NCBI RefSeq assembly: GCF_040954835.1
Contig: NC_090696.1
Coordinates: 72,601,722 to 72,665,721 of the forward strand
Origin: Lepisosteus oculatus
Lineage: Eukaryota > Chordata > Actinopteri > Semionotiformes > Lepisosteidae
Direction: 5' to 3'
DNA length: 64,000 bases
The position numbers and the translations under genes were made by a program. Below are positions 46,777 to 57,445 of the stretch, in pieces; the first letter of the stretch is position 1, and each line of letters begins with the position of its first letter. The notes below the pieces were generated by a model. It searched no databases and was not told the origin of the DNA. It was given only the letters and a program-made list of their open reading frames with translations.

Positions 46777-49605
46777 ATGAAGTCTTTACTGATCTGCTTT
46801 TTCCTTGTGAGTGCAGCTTCTGCCATGATAGTAAGTCTGATGTTTTCTTTAAGACACAATTTATAGAAATTATTTTCAGCGACATGCAATACTTATTTCA
46901 TAATAATCAAAACCTATACAATCACAAAAGTCATGACTTTAAGAACAATCAATTTAAATACGCAATATTACTTATGCATTTTACAAAAACAAAAAACAAA
47001 AACAAATACAAAAACAATTAAATTCTGAAGTCAGAATTTTTTAATACTCAGAATTTCTCTTTTCAGCTTTATGTTAGAACTAAAACATGGGTATTTGTAT
47101 TTTAAATACACAACAGTTATCTTTCTGGATGCTGTCATATTTCCTAAAAAAAGACACTCAGCATAGCATGTTTTAAACCACAAAGTAAGAGAAGTACCAC
47201 ATTATCACATTTCTGATAACGCAGTGACTGCAAAAGACTGAAGAAGAATAAAAGATTTCCAAAGCTTTTTCTATGTGTTAAAGAATCTATTTACTTCTAG
47301 TATGAATACTTCTAAAAATCACCTAAATGTTTTTGCTATTGCTGTTAAGGGAAAAAGTAATGTGTTAAGCCATGGTCTCTAAGACATTTAAGAAGGAATA
47401 TGTTAAATTACTACAGTATATATTCAAAGCTTTCCCATCAAAGAAACAAATACTCTGTGTTTTGTTAAAATAATGATAAAATACAAGATATGACCTCATA
47501 ACATTTAATTTAGGTTTGAAAAAGCTATCATTCTTTCTATAGCTTAAGATAAAATGTTATAGCTTTAAGAAAAAACATATTAGGTAAATAAATGTTTTCC
47601 TGTTAAATGGTTTTATCTGTATTTAGGGGTATTTGGGAAATAAAATTGTCTTATGGAAAATGATATTTTTTGACATAGTCAACTGTATCTATTATTCAGT
47701 TCAAAAGAAACCATAGCTCTGCTTCTTTCACTGAACTATCTACAAGCATCTGTATTACACGTTGACATAAGAGTGAAAACATTTGCAAACCAAAAGTGGA
47801 ATCCAGATGATCGAAATCCTACTGAAATGTTATAGTAGAGGTTTGAAAGGATATTGGAGATGTAGTCAAGAAAATGTTTTATCACAGGGGATGTACATAA
47901 ATTAATACATTGAATAGACCATAACGTTTGTGACAAATGTTTTCTTTTCAGTACTTGATATTACCTATTTGTTTCGTCTTAGGCAATAACCAACTTAAGT
48001 CATGCCTACTACAGGATGAAGGTTTCCTATAAGAGAGAAGCTTGGAAGGCCAAACCTGTTTAAATGTAAAAATTGTCTCTCTCTAAATGTATTCCATTTG
48101 TTTCCTGTTTCTTTTTAAATTTCATTAGATGTTCCGCCACCCCTTCCGCCGACCTGGGTCAAGATGCTTTGAAGAACAAGGGGTAAAAAAAAGTTCTTGA
48201 TATTTAATTGTGCTTACTGGGCTCAAGCCAATTTCACAACACCACTGTTAAAAAAAACCCTGTCTGCGAATTTGCATGTGCAAAGGTGATGTCTGAATGC
48301 ACAAACACTGTACACAGGTTCACTGGTTTAGCCACATTAGAAAGATACATCGCTGCAGTCTTCACTGTATCACTGGAATTCCAGCAGTGTAAACAGACAG
48401 CAATTGTGACTGACACTGACCAACTCAGCAATAACCCAGGACAGACTGCGATTGCTCCTACACTGCAACAGGTGTAGCTCATAACCTGCTTAGATGTCAT
48501 AAAAGACCGGGTTTCATTAATCAGAGGATTTTGAGCACAGGCACCCTCTCAGTAGATTTGAGTCATTCTTTGGTCATGGCTAGGCATCGGTATCGGTGAT
48601 AATGTTTTCAATAACATTACTAAGTAAAAACAACGTAGTTCTAGGCTTGACACCAGCTCCACATCAGACAATTTACATCTAAAAGAATTAAGACTGATTT
48701 GAAAGAGATGTATTAAATTGCTTCGGTGGGATGCTTATTTGAAGACTGAGTGTTTTTGAAGGACTGAGTGTAATTATTCTTTTTTACCACTTAAATATAT
48801 GGTATTGTGAAGATATTATAATATCTTACGTTTCCACTTCAATATCAAGGACTTGTAATAGAAATTGTAAGTTAATACATTTCTATACTTTCTTTAAAAA
48901 ATGGTTTATCTATGAGGAAAAGACAGGAAAGAGACCTGCAACTTTTAAAACAATGTCACTTTTCTATCATTTTGTTATTTTTATCAATCAGTCCCTTTTC
49001 ATTTTTACTGTTCTTCAGATGTACTACAGAGGCCGGATGTACCAAGACGGGCACTATGTTTACAAATATCTCTACGTGTTTCCTCCAGGACAACATCCAA
49101 AATACCACGTATGTTACTTTTTAAATATTGCATTTTCTATAATTGACGGATGTATTTGGTCGTCCTAATAAGTGATACATTTCAATGTAAAGTATTTTGG
49201 CAATTCAGACCAAACAAGTAGGAAAATATGCTACTATACAGGTAAACCAAAAATGTTAAAAGTTAAAGACAAATGTTAACTTATGTGAAAAACAGAAGCC
49301 TCAACATGTTTAAAACGGCATTATACACTATTTAACAAATCTTTCCTGTATTTTACTAGACTTAACGTGTTTTTTACGACGTAACTCATGATAACCAGTA
49401 AATAAATTCTGCTATATAAGAAGCACACTTCACCTGCATAAATGACACTGTTATCAGCTGTTTTGGGGTATCTGATTTTTATTATTTGATATCTACACAG
49501 GGATTAAACCGTTACCATCCTGTTGTGTTAGCGGACAAAGAAATGGCGGAGGAAAACGAAGAAATTGTGACTCAACAACAGGAAGGTCAAGAAAATGCTT
49601 CCTGA
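46777..49605 (+). CDS. Gene E: short SCPP, tandem paralogue of gene D
   Basis: This secreted protein has 100 residues, or 113 if an extra exon is used. Sure coding exons are 46777-46830 (MKSLLICFFLVSAASAMI), 48129-48182 (MFRHPFRRPGSRCFEEQG), 49019-49108 and 49501-49605, all phase 0. A further phase-0 segment, 47983-48021 (AITNLSHAYYRMK), has a good acceptor but a weak donor (gtttcc), and gene D has no equivalent, so it may be optional or false. The 30-residue exon begins MYYRGRMYQDGHYVYKYLY and continues VFPPGQHPKYH; it aligns without gaps to that of gene D. The lone Cys (CFEEQG) again resembles MEPE CVEEQ. The last exon is mildly acidic and Gln-rich (EENEEIVTQQQEGQENAS). In mammalian order this slot would be IBSP or MEPE. 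A poly(A) signal is at 49726. Confidence 0.82.
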
Positions 49606-49725
49606 ACACAGAAGTGTAAATAAAAACGTAAAAGAGATAGGTATCAAGATTAAGAACTGTATGTTAAGACCTGTGCTGTAGTGAAACGGGATTGTAGCAA
49701 TGTAAGCAAATATAAAAAGGAAAAA

Positions 49726-49731
49726 AATAAA
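49726..49731 (+). terminator. Poly(A) signal of gene E
   Basis: AATAAA 121 bp after the stop of gene E; another AATAAA lies only about 10 bp after the stop at 49618. Confidence 0.5.
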
Positions 49732-49799
49732 ACCATCTTTAGAGGAATGCAAGGCAATACAATCTGTGATGTCTCTGCATTGTTTAAATAAATGTATTT

Positions 49800-51009
49800 A
49801 ATTATTTTTCGTATTAACTCTAGTTTCATTTTTATACTCGCCTTACACCCTGTTTATAACACATAACTCATAAATATACTCAAGGCAACGATAACCAATC
49901 AAACACGTGTCACTGCGAACAATTGCCCAATCACAGTCTCTGTTCTTATTCTTGTTAGTTTTGTCCAATCGGAGCCCGCGATGCTGCCAAGTGGAATGCT
50001 GTGGCTTTAGCCAATCACGTGTCGGTGAGCTTTTTGCCACCGCTGTTCAAAATAGCAGCAAGAGTTGCTTTTGTTTCCTCCAACAGTTTTCCTACATATA
50101 TATTTTTATTTAGATGGCATTTCCAATTAATGACACCCCCACCCCGTTCTCCGCAGTTTTTTATTCAAAATTAAAAGCATTCACCTATGAAAAACAAACG
50201 TAAAACCAACAGTTAACACGCACTTATTAACAAACTTCTAAGTTCCTCTGCATATGTTTCTGATACATTCCTCAAACTTCGCAAGAAAAATACAGAATGT
50301 CTTCTTGAGCATACCACTAAAAAACATCGTTAACACCATGCAATACAAGAACCCGAGGTAAGCGTTTTAGTGCTGCCTCCGATGTGAGTAATATTAAAAC
50401 TGAAAACACAACGCATGCAGAAAATGTCTGCAACTCAAAATGCTTAGCCAGCATTAACAAAAACACACAGCGCTTGGTAAAAATGCTCTGAAGCTGCAAA
50501 TCTTTGTTTATTCCGGGCAGTGCATTCCGAAAAAGTGACTCTATAAGAAACGAGAAATGCTGAACTCTAACCACGTTGTTGCCAATACTAAATAAGTAGT
50601 ACTTGTGCTTACCATGTGGATAAACTCGTACAGGGACTAGAGTACACTGGACATCTTTCCGCCGAATAAAATCCAGGATTTGAATATGTTTTTAATAACA
50701 GCATATTCAATACGATGAATGCCTTAAAAGATACTTATTCGTAAAAGAAAGAACAATACTATAACAAAATGCGGTCTTTCAATTGTAAACGCTGAAATGA
50801 TTACTTGCTCAAGATGTGATAGATCATCCTTAAATTTTGGAAAACTGTTGCTCGTCCGTGATTTCACAACAATAGCTGAATCGACGCCCTAAGCGGTAAA
50901 ACCGGCCCTTCTTTCGCGTAAAGCAGAGAATGGGAACGAGGGAACACGGTATGATATCACGTCCGATTTACAAGGTCTTACAATTAAATCCTAGGAATAA
51001 AAAGTAATG
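49800..51009. other. Spacer; older copy of the tRNA-flanking unit
   Basis: No gene is supported. The segment around 50467-50530 (GCGCTTGGTAAAAATGCTCTG, then CCGGGCAGTGCATTCCG) is a diverged copy of flanking sequence found again at 51980-52035 and 53450-53515. The duplicated unit of the tRNA array thus extends left of the first tRNA gene. Confidence 0.5.
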
Positions 51010-51082
51010 CGCCCAACGTGGGGCTCGAACCCACGACCCTGAGATTAAGAGTCTCATGCTCTACCGACTGAGCTAGCCGGGC
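51010..51082 (-). tRNA. tRNA-Lys (CUU), copy 1
   Basis: The minus strand reads GCCCGGCTAGCTCAGTCGG at the 5' end, with anticodon loop CTCTTAA, T-loop TTCGAGC and a 7-bp acceptor stem (GCCCGGC/GTTGGGC). Anticodon CTT gives lysine. A TTTTT Pol III terminator follows within 10 nt. The 73 nt include the discriminator G. Confidence 0.97.
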
Positions 51083-51338
51083 ATCTGCGTCACTTCCCCC
51101 TGCGCGTTTCCTCAATCACACTCCCACTCTTGCCTCCTGCGTCGTTCATCATTGAATAGGAAATTACGCAATACAGCTACTGTTCCACAAAAAGGACAGC
51201 CGTTTTACACTGACGTCACTCCTTCGGAGGGAATCCAGACTGTGTAAAGCACACTCTGTATGGTTCCGAGTGGCTCTGAATGGTTACACTCAGTTTGGTG
51301 TCTTACTGGGGCTTTCAGGAAGACCTACTTCACAGCTC

Positions 51339-51451
51339 GTCAGGATGGCCGAGTGGTCTAAGGCGCCAGACTCAAGGACTCGTGTCTTTCCAATCCGCTT
51401 GGGTGTTCTGGTCTCCGAATGGAGGCGTGGGTTCAAATCCCGCTCCTGACA
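51339..51451 (+). tRNA. tRNA-Leu (CAA) with intron, copy 1
   Basis: The 5' half is GTCAGGATGGCCGAGTGGTC... with anticodon CAA at 51373-51375. A 29-nt intron (51377-51405) follows one base after the anticodon, as in vertebrate tRNA-Leu-CAA genes. It has a long variable arm, T-loop TTCAAAT and a 3' end CTCCTGACA. A TTTTTT terminator follows at about 51459. The T stem has one G-T wobble compared with copy 2. Confidence 0.95.
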
Positions 51452-52536
51452 GATGTGCTTTTTTGCCTTTCTGAAGCTGCCAATGGCTATAGGAGGAGAA
51501 CGGAAAAACCGCTCAGCAGCAACTCGAAGGGCACTTTGTGAACACTGGAGGTTGATTAGCAGAGAGACAAAGTTAGACAGCCTTCGCTTTCTGCATTCAG
51601 AACTCTTTGGGCTCCCTGTAATCAAGGACAGATTTGCGCTAAAATGTGCTTTTAGATGTCAAAGACCGAAATACAAACGCAGCAGAAGAAAGCTGCAGCA
51701 CAACGCAATTTGCCAGTGTACTGCATTGTTAAAATCGCTATATGCTTCTTGGATCTCTTGTACGCATACAAAGAGACTCCCGGTTTCATTTGATATATTC
51801 GCCCCATCGATTTGCAACGCACCCCTCAAACCTCACAACCCAATGCCAAAAAGGCGTCATTTGCAACAAGCATTCCACTGCGAATACGCAGGCAGGTCCG
51901 AATAAAATAAAAGCCTGAATAAAATCTTGCCGAAAAAATCTGCAATCCAAAGAGTGCAGCAGCATGAATTCAACAACGGGCACTCGGTAAAAACGTTTTG
52001 AAGCCGCAAATCCTTTTGATGCCGGGCGGTGCATTCAGACACTGCTATTCTGATAAGACATGAGAAATGCCGAGCACCAAACACATTGTTGCCATCAATA
52101 CTGCTCCTTCTGCCTTCGCTTTAAGCTGTATTCAGCGGGCACGTAGAGTTTTAAAAGGCAGGACTATCTTGCACTGTGTGAACTCCAGCATGTCAAGTGA
52201 CTGAAGCTTTTTTAATCACAGCATTTACAATGCCATACATGCTCCAAAAACGCTACGTTTTAGCTAAAGAAGCAGCAGCTTATTAGCTAAAGAAACAGTA
52301 AACGCTTAAGTGTCTACGTACTACTCCTCACTAGTGCTCCTGCTGCCGTATCTTCAGGCTCTATTCAGTCGTTCCGTAGAGTTGTCTGCAAGTGGCAATA
52401 TCTGAATCGAGACCAAGAGTGTTAAAAACGCTGTTTTACGCAAAGGCAGTAAGGTAGTGGGGATCACACGGTACGACCTCACATCCTGCTTGCACGGTCC
52501 TGTGAACAGGCTGGGGGGATCAAAAGGAAACAAGCA
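51452..52536. repeat. Tandem-duplicated spacer of the tRNA array, unit 1
   Basis: Most of 51452-52536 reappears, with a deletion and small changes, at 53044-53862. Shared blocks include the stretch right after tRNA-Leu (GCCAATGGCTATAGGAGGAG), CGCCCCATCGATTTGCAACG and a stretch just before the next tRNA-Lys (GGGGATCACACGGTACGACC). The open frames of 150 codons on plus and about 80 on minus are not conserved as proteins and are taken as chance. Confidence 0.85.
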
Positions 52537-52609
52537 CGCCCAACGTGGGGCTCGAACCCACGACCCTGAGATTAAGAGTCTCATGCTCTACCGACTGAGC
52601 TAGCCGGGC
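52537..52609 (-). tRNA. tRNA-Lys (CUU), copy 2
   Basis: Identical in sequence to copy 1 over the mature tRNA. A TTTT terminator follows on the minus strand (reverse of AAAAGG at about 52522-52527). Confidence 0.97.
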
Positions 52610-52930
52610 ACCTGCGTCACTTCTCCCTGCGCGTTTCCTCAATCACACTCCCACTGTTGCCTTTTGCGTCGTTCATTATTGGATAGGAAATTACGCAATA
52701 CAGCTACTGTTCCACAAAAAGGACAGCTGTTTTACACTGACGTCACTCCTTCGGAGGGAATCCAGACTGTGTAAACAGCTTATCGTTTGTATTCCTCCAA
52801 AGGGCCCTAGCAAAGGACAATATTACACCAAAGCTGGAAAGCACACTCTGAATGGTTACGAGCGGCTCTGAATGGTTACACTCAGTTTAGTGTCTTACTC
52901 TGGCTTTCAGGAGGAGCATCTTCACAGCTT

Positions 52931-53043
52931 GTCAGGATGGCCGAGTGGTCTAAGGCGCCAGACTCAAGGACTCGTGTCTTTCCAATCCGCTTGGGTGTTC
53001 TGGTCTCCGAATGGAGGCGTGGGTTCAAATCCCACTCCTGACA
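52931..53043 (+). tRNA. tRNA-Leu (CAA) with intron, copy 2
   Basis: Identical to copy 1, intron included, except for a perfect T stem (CCCAC instead of CCCGC). Terminator TTTTTT at about 53051. It sits 321 bp from tRNA-Lys copy 2 in divergent arrangement, as copy 1 does (256 bp) from Lys copy 1. Confidence 0.95.
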
Positions 53044-53862
53044 CACATGCTTTTTTGCCTGTCTGAAGCTGCCAATGGCTATAGGAGGAGAATGGACAAA
53101 CCGCTCAGCAACAACTCGAAGGGCACTTTGTGAACACTGGAGGTTGATTAGCAGAGATATAAAGTTAGGCAGCTTTTGCTTTCTGCATTCAGAACTCTTT
53201 GGGCTCCCTGTAATCAAGGACAGATCTACGCTAAAATGTGCATTTAGATTCATTTGATATATTCGCCCCATCGATTTGCAACGCACCCCTCGAACCTCAC
53301 AACCCAATACCAAAAAGGCGTCATTTGCAACAAGCATTCCACTGCGAATACGCAGGCAGGTCCGAATAAAATAAAAGCCCGAATAAAATCTTGCCGAAAA
53401 AATCTGCAATCTGCAAATCTGCAGAGGGTAGCAGCATGAATTCAACAACGGGCACTCGGTAAAAACGTTCTGAAGACGCAAATCCTTTTGATGCCGGGCG
53501 GTGCATTCAGACACTGCTGCTGAAGCTTTTTTAATCACAGCATTTACAATGCCATACATGCTCCAAAAAGGCTACGTTTTAGCTAAAGAAGCAGCAGCGT
53601 TTCAACAAAGTCTGATCTTCAAACAGTAAACGCTTAAGTGTCTAAATACTACTCCTCACTACTGCTCCTGCTGCCGTATCTTCAGGCTCTATTCAGTCGC
53701 TACGTAGAGCTGTACAAACAGCAATATCTGAATCGAGGCCAGGAATGTTAAGAACACTGATTTACGCAAAGGCAATAAGGTAGTGGGGATCACACGGTAC
53801 GACCTCACGTCCTGCTTGCACCGTCCTGTGAACAGGCTGGGGGGATCAAAAGGAAACAAGCA
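53044..53862. repeat. Tandem-duplicated spacer of the tRNA array, unit 2
   Basis: Shorter sister of 51452-52536. About 130-140 bp present in unit 1 (the 51660-51785 part) is missing here, joined at CATTTAGATTCATTTGATAT. A 225-codon minus open frame (52882-53559) runs through the tRNA-Leu gene and is not a protein gene. Confidence 0.85.
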
Positions 53863-53935
53863 CGCCCAACGTGGGGCTCGAACCCACGACCCTGAGATTA
53901 AGAGTCTCATGCTCTACCGACTGAGCTAGCCGGGC
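53863..53935 (-). tRNA. tRNA-Lys (CUU), copy 3
   Basis: Same mature sequence as copies 1 and 2. There is no tRNA-Leu partner next to it. Confidence 0.97.
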
Positions 53936-54466
53936 ACCTGCTTCACATTCCCCTGCGCTTTTCCTCGATCACGCTCCAACTGTTGCCTCCTGCATCGTCT
54001 ACAGCAAACAATTAGAAATACAATAGCAATACAATACAATCACGGTTCCCCTAAAACCAATTATTGAACAGTTGAATTGGTGACTACATTAAATACTTTT
54101 CTGCATTGTTTAAATCGGTATTGTTTAAATCTTTTATGAACACGAAGAGACCGCCAAGTTTAATTTTATATTCGCCTGATTCGTCTGTAACACACCTCAA
54201 ACGCTATTTTTCATCTTAAGAAGAGGGTACTTCTACGACCAATTGCAGTCTCATAAAAGGTAAATGTTGTTTGAAGTGTGTGGTTGGTCAAGATGTGAAA
54301 AGACCACAATTCAAACTCGTTTCCCCTGTTTTTTACAGAAATACCTGAATCGTGCCCCAAAGCGGTAAAAAATACTAAATTACAGAACGGCTCAAAGGTC
54401 GAGGTACGACATCTGTCTTATTTGCACTGTACTTCAACACGATGCGGGACGGATGAAAAGCTAACA

Positions 54467-54539
54467 CGCCCAACGTGGGGCTCGAACCCACGACCCTGAG
54501 ATTAAGAGTCTCATGCTCTACCGACTGAGCTAGCCGGGC
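54467..54539 (-). tRNA. tRNA-Lys (CUU), copy 4
   Basis: Same mature sequence. The flank on its right (ACCTTTTTCTGAATCGCTTC, then CATCCTGATATGTAACGATG) differs from copies 1-3 but is shared with copy 5. Confidence 0.97.
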
Positions 54540-56093
54540 GCTGACAGTGTACCCGTCTGACCTTTTTCTGAATCGCTTCACAGTCTTCGCCTCTTTAAGA
54601 ATCGTGTTTTATGTATAACCCATCCTGATATGTAACGATGTTCCGGGACTGTAAATGAAATCCTGCAGGAGCCAGTAGAACAGGACTGGAACGGATCTGA
54701 ACCAGCGAGTTTTATTTCCCTAAATCTCCGTTCACTGCGTGCATTCAGTCTGATGAACGCCTTGGCTCTGTGTTGTTAAATGCAGTCCCCTGTGGCCTTC
54801 GTAATGGCGTCTTATTTTGAATACATCACAGTCTGGTGTAGGACAGCTTTCTCAGTATCAGCTAGCCTGCTGTACTACGTGTGCTGTTTGTGTAGGCATT
54901 TCCAGAGCACCGGGCTCCTCTTGCCGATTAGTTCAGGTATTCAAATCATAGTGCCATAAACGCCAAGAGCACGCGTTGGACTCCTGTTCGTGCTTAAAGG
55001 ATTGTAATACGCTTATATTTTGCACCATGTATCGGGCAAACCCCAACAAAACGTTTTAGTCTTGGCTCAAATGTGCTGCATTTCATTATACCAAAAGAAA
55101 AATAAAGTGCACAGAACAGAAAGTGAAATTTAAAACGTGGAGGTAGCATTACAACATAGTGCAGTCAATAAGATCGAAAATTAAAAAGAGTAGTTGATTT
55201 GAGTAATATTCAATCCTTACATTACATTTTGTAAGCTAGATAAGTGTCTCTGTAAATCTTTGCACCTTGTAAATTCCATTATATTTAATTTAACTTTTAA
55301 TAACAGTATTTGCAGTTCAATTCGTGCGCATAAAACATGTTGTTAGCGTAAGAAATAGCATTCTTCAGAGGAAATATTGTCAATACGTTGTTTTCACTAG
55401 CATGAAAATAATGTGGAAAAGGTGTGGCCATTGTTGTCTCGCATCCCACTGAAGGTTAGAGATTCGGTTTAATGCAGAAGATAACCAATGACGTTTTGAA
55501 GGAACTCGCGTAAAAATATTCAAACTTTTTCCTACGCCTTAAAACCGAATTAGTTTTAAAAACTTAAAACTGATGTACTTGTGTAATTTATCATACAAGT
55601 GAAGTAAATGTTTAACTATATGTTTTTATCAGAAACTTATTTGTATCTTCTTGGCTGTTTCATTGTAAACAGTGTGTGCAATGCGATCCACAAAACACGC
55701 TTTTTATATCCCGCTTCCCTGAAGCTGTTGTATTTAAATGATTATTTGCAGTAAACATCAAATGAGTAGTGAAGTCATTAATGAGCCCTTAGAGCGGCAT
55801 GCTTAAAAAAAACTGTGTCTCTAGGTAAGTGTCTCTGTAAATCTTTGTTCCTTGTAAATTCCAGTAAACGCTTAAGTGTCTACGTACTACTCCTCCTGCT
55901 GCCGTATCTTCAGGCTCTATTCAGTCGCAACGTAGAGTTGTCTGCAAGCGGCAATATCTGAATCGAGACCAAGAGTGTTAAAAACGCCGATTTACGCAAA
56001 GGCAATAAGGTAGTGGGGATCACACGGCACGACCTCACGTCCTGCTTGCACGGTCGTGTGAACAGGCTGGAGGGAATCAAAAAGAAACAAGCA
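54540..56093. repeat. Spacer between tRNA-Lys copies 4 and 5, mosaic of duplicated blocks
   Basis: 54540-54830 is repeated at 56167-56460. 55864-56093 repeats the stretch before Lys copies 2 and 3 (CTTAAGTGTCTACGTACTAC and GGTAGTGGGGATCACACGG). A smaller block, TAATGAGCCCTTAGAGCGGC, occurs at about 55780 and again at about 56561. No protein gene is visible. Confidence 0.7.
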
Positions 56094-56166
56094 CGCCCAA
56101 CGTGGGGCTCGAACCCACGACCCTGAGATTAAGAGTCTCATGCTCTACCGACTGAGCTAGCCGGGC
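56094..56166 (-). tRNA. tRNA-Lys (CUU), copy 5
   Basis: Same mature sequence as the other four copies. Left flank like copies 2-3, right flank like copy 4, so the copy sits at the junction of two duplication types. Confidence 0.97.
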
Positions 56167-56794
56167 GCTGAGAACCTGCCTGTCTGCCCTTTTTCTGAAT
56201 CGCTCCACAGTCTTCGTCTCTTTCAGGATCGTGTTTTACGTATAACCCATCCTGATATGTAACGATGTTCCGGGACTGCAAATGAAATCCTGCAGGAGCC
56301 AACAGAACAGGACTGAAACGGATCTGAACCAGCGAGTTTTATTTACCCAAATCTCTAGTTATGCCGCCGTTCAATGCGTGCATTCAGTCTGATGAACGCC
56401 TTGACTCTGGGCTGTTAAATGCAGTCTCCTGTGGCCTTCGTAATGGCGTCTTCTTGCGTTCCGCTACAATCCTTGTTTTTCTTGATGCGGGCTGCTTTTA
56501 AAACATCATCACGTATTCTGTGCTATGTACTGATAGTTTCACGGCCGTGTAGTGAAATCATTAATGAGCCCTTAGAGCGGCATGCTTAAAAAAAAGACTG
56601 TGTACTCTATCAACGGGCACCTGGTTTTCCTCCCAGCTCCCAGCTCCCGATTAAATGTTGACTAACAGGTAGATCAGAGTCAAATTGACCCTTTCGTTCG
56701 TGTTTTTTCTCCCCCTGTGTTTGACGGGTGTACTGTAGAGGGTTGCGACCTAGGAGTGAATCTGGTATGCAACGGACTGATATATATAGTTCAG

Positions 56795-56832
56795 GTGGGC
56801 AGCTGCGTCAGTATGCGTAGCCTGCAAATATA
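56795..56832 (-). mobile_element. End fragment of the 'GCCGAAACGTT' retroelement
   Basis: TTCAGGTGGGCAGCTGCGTC followed by AGTATGCGTAGCCTGCAAA is the reversed 3' tip of the repeat at 62461-62502. Only the tip remains, followed by a TA run. Confidence 0.5.
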
Positions 56833-57038
56833 TATATATCCGACTAGCGAATCTGCTTCCTCGAATCTCGGAACTCGTTATGACTAACCTCACTGCATGC
56901 ATTCAATCTGCTGAGCACGTTAGTTCTACGTGTTCAGCCTACGCTTGACCTTGATGTAGTAAGGGAAAAGTGGAATATCCAAATTAGTCAAATACTTTAT
57001 GAAGACACTTGGGGTCGCCGTCAGCGCCTCTCGGATGT

Positions 57039-57112
57039 GGCCGGTTAGCTCAGTTGGTTAGAGCGTGGTGCTAATAACGCCAAGGTCGCGGGTTCGATCC
57101 CCGTACGGGCCA
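57039..57112 (+). tRNA. tRNA-Ile (AAU)
   Basis: GGCCGGTTAGCTCAGTTGG start, anticodon loop CTAATAA (anticodon AAT), T-loop TTCGATC, and 3' end CGGGCCA. 74 nt without intron. TTTT follows after a few bases and a longer T run at about 57128. As far as I recall, the sequence equals the main vertebrate tRNA-Ile-AAU. Confidence 0.97.
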
Positions 57113-57324
57113 GCTCTTTTATCATCTTTTTTTCCCACTTTTATCGATTAAGATTGTTTTAGACGATTAATTCACGAGAAAATAATCTTGCTTCAAAATA
57201 ATTTAAAAAGAAACAATCGAAACAATGTCTAACAGAGAGAAGTGCAGTATAAATTATATTAAACAGTAAAACTTGTTTAATATGAGATACGGTACTAATA
57301 AGGGTTTAATTGTTCTCCCGCCCT

Positions 57325-57445
57325 CTGATAGTCGGTGTGCGGGGAGCGTACTGGCGCACTTTAGCTGCCGTAGGATCATCCAAGTGGGGTTACACCCTAG
57401 GGGAGGGGAGTCCCCCTCACCTGTTGTTATTCGGTCTTCCGAAGA
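57325..57445 (+). repeat. Fragment of the SINE-like repeat seen at 26478
   Basis: GGCGCACTTTAGCTGCCGTAG, GATCATCCAAGTGGGG and GGGGAGTCCCCCTCACCTG are the opposite-strand form of the 26500-26590 segment. An open frame of 106 codons covers it by chance. Confidence 0.55.

Noticed and set aside
49843-50113. Small open frames on both strands just left of the tRNA array
   Set aside because: No conservation with the duplicated units and no domain.
51453-51905. Plus-strand open frame of 150 codons after tRNA-Leu copy 1
   Set aside because: Not preserved in the duplicate spacer at 53044; no domain; the start lies in the Pol III terminator area.
52882-53559. Minus-strand open frame of 225 codons
   Set aside because: It runs antisense through a functional tRNA-Leu gene and duplicated spacer; the sister unit does not preserve it.
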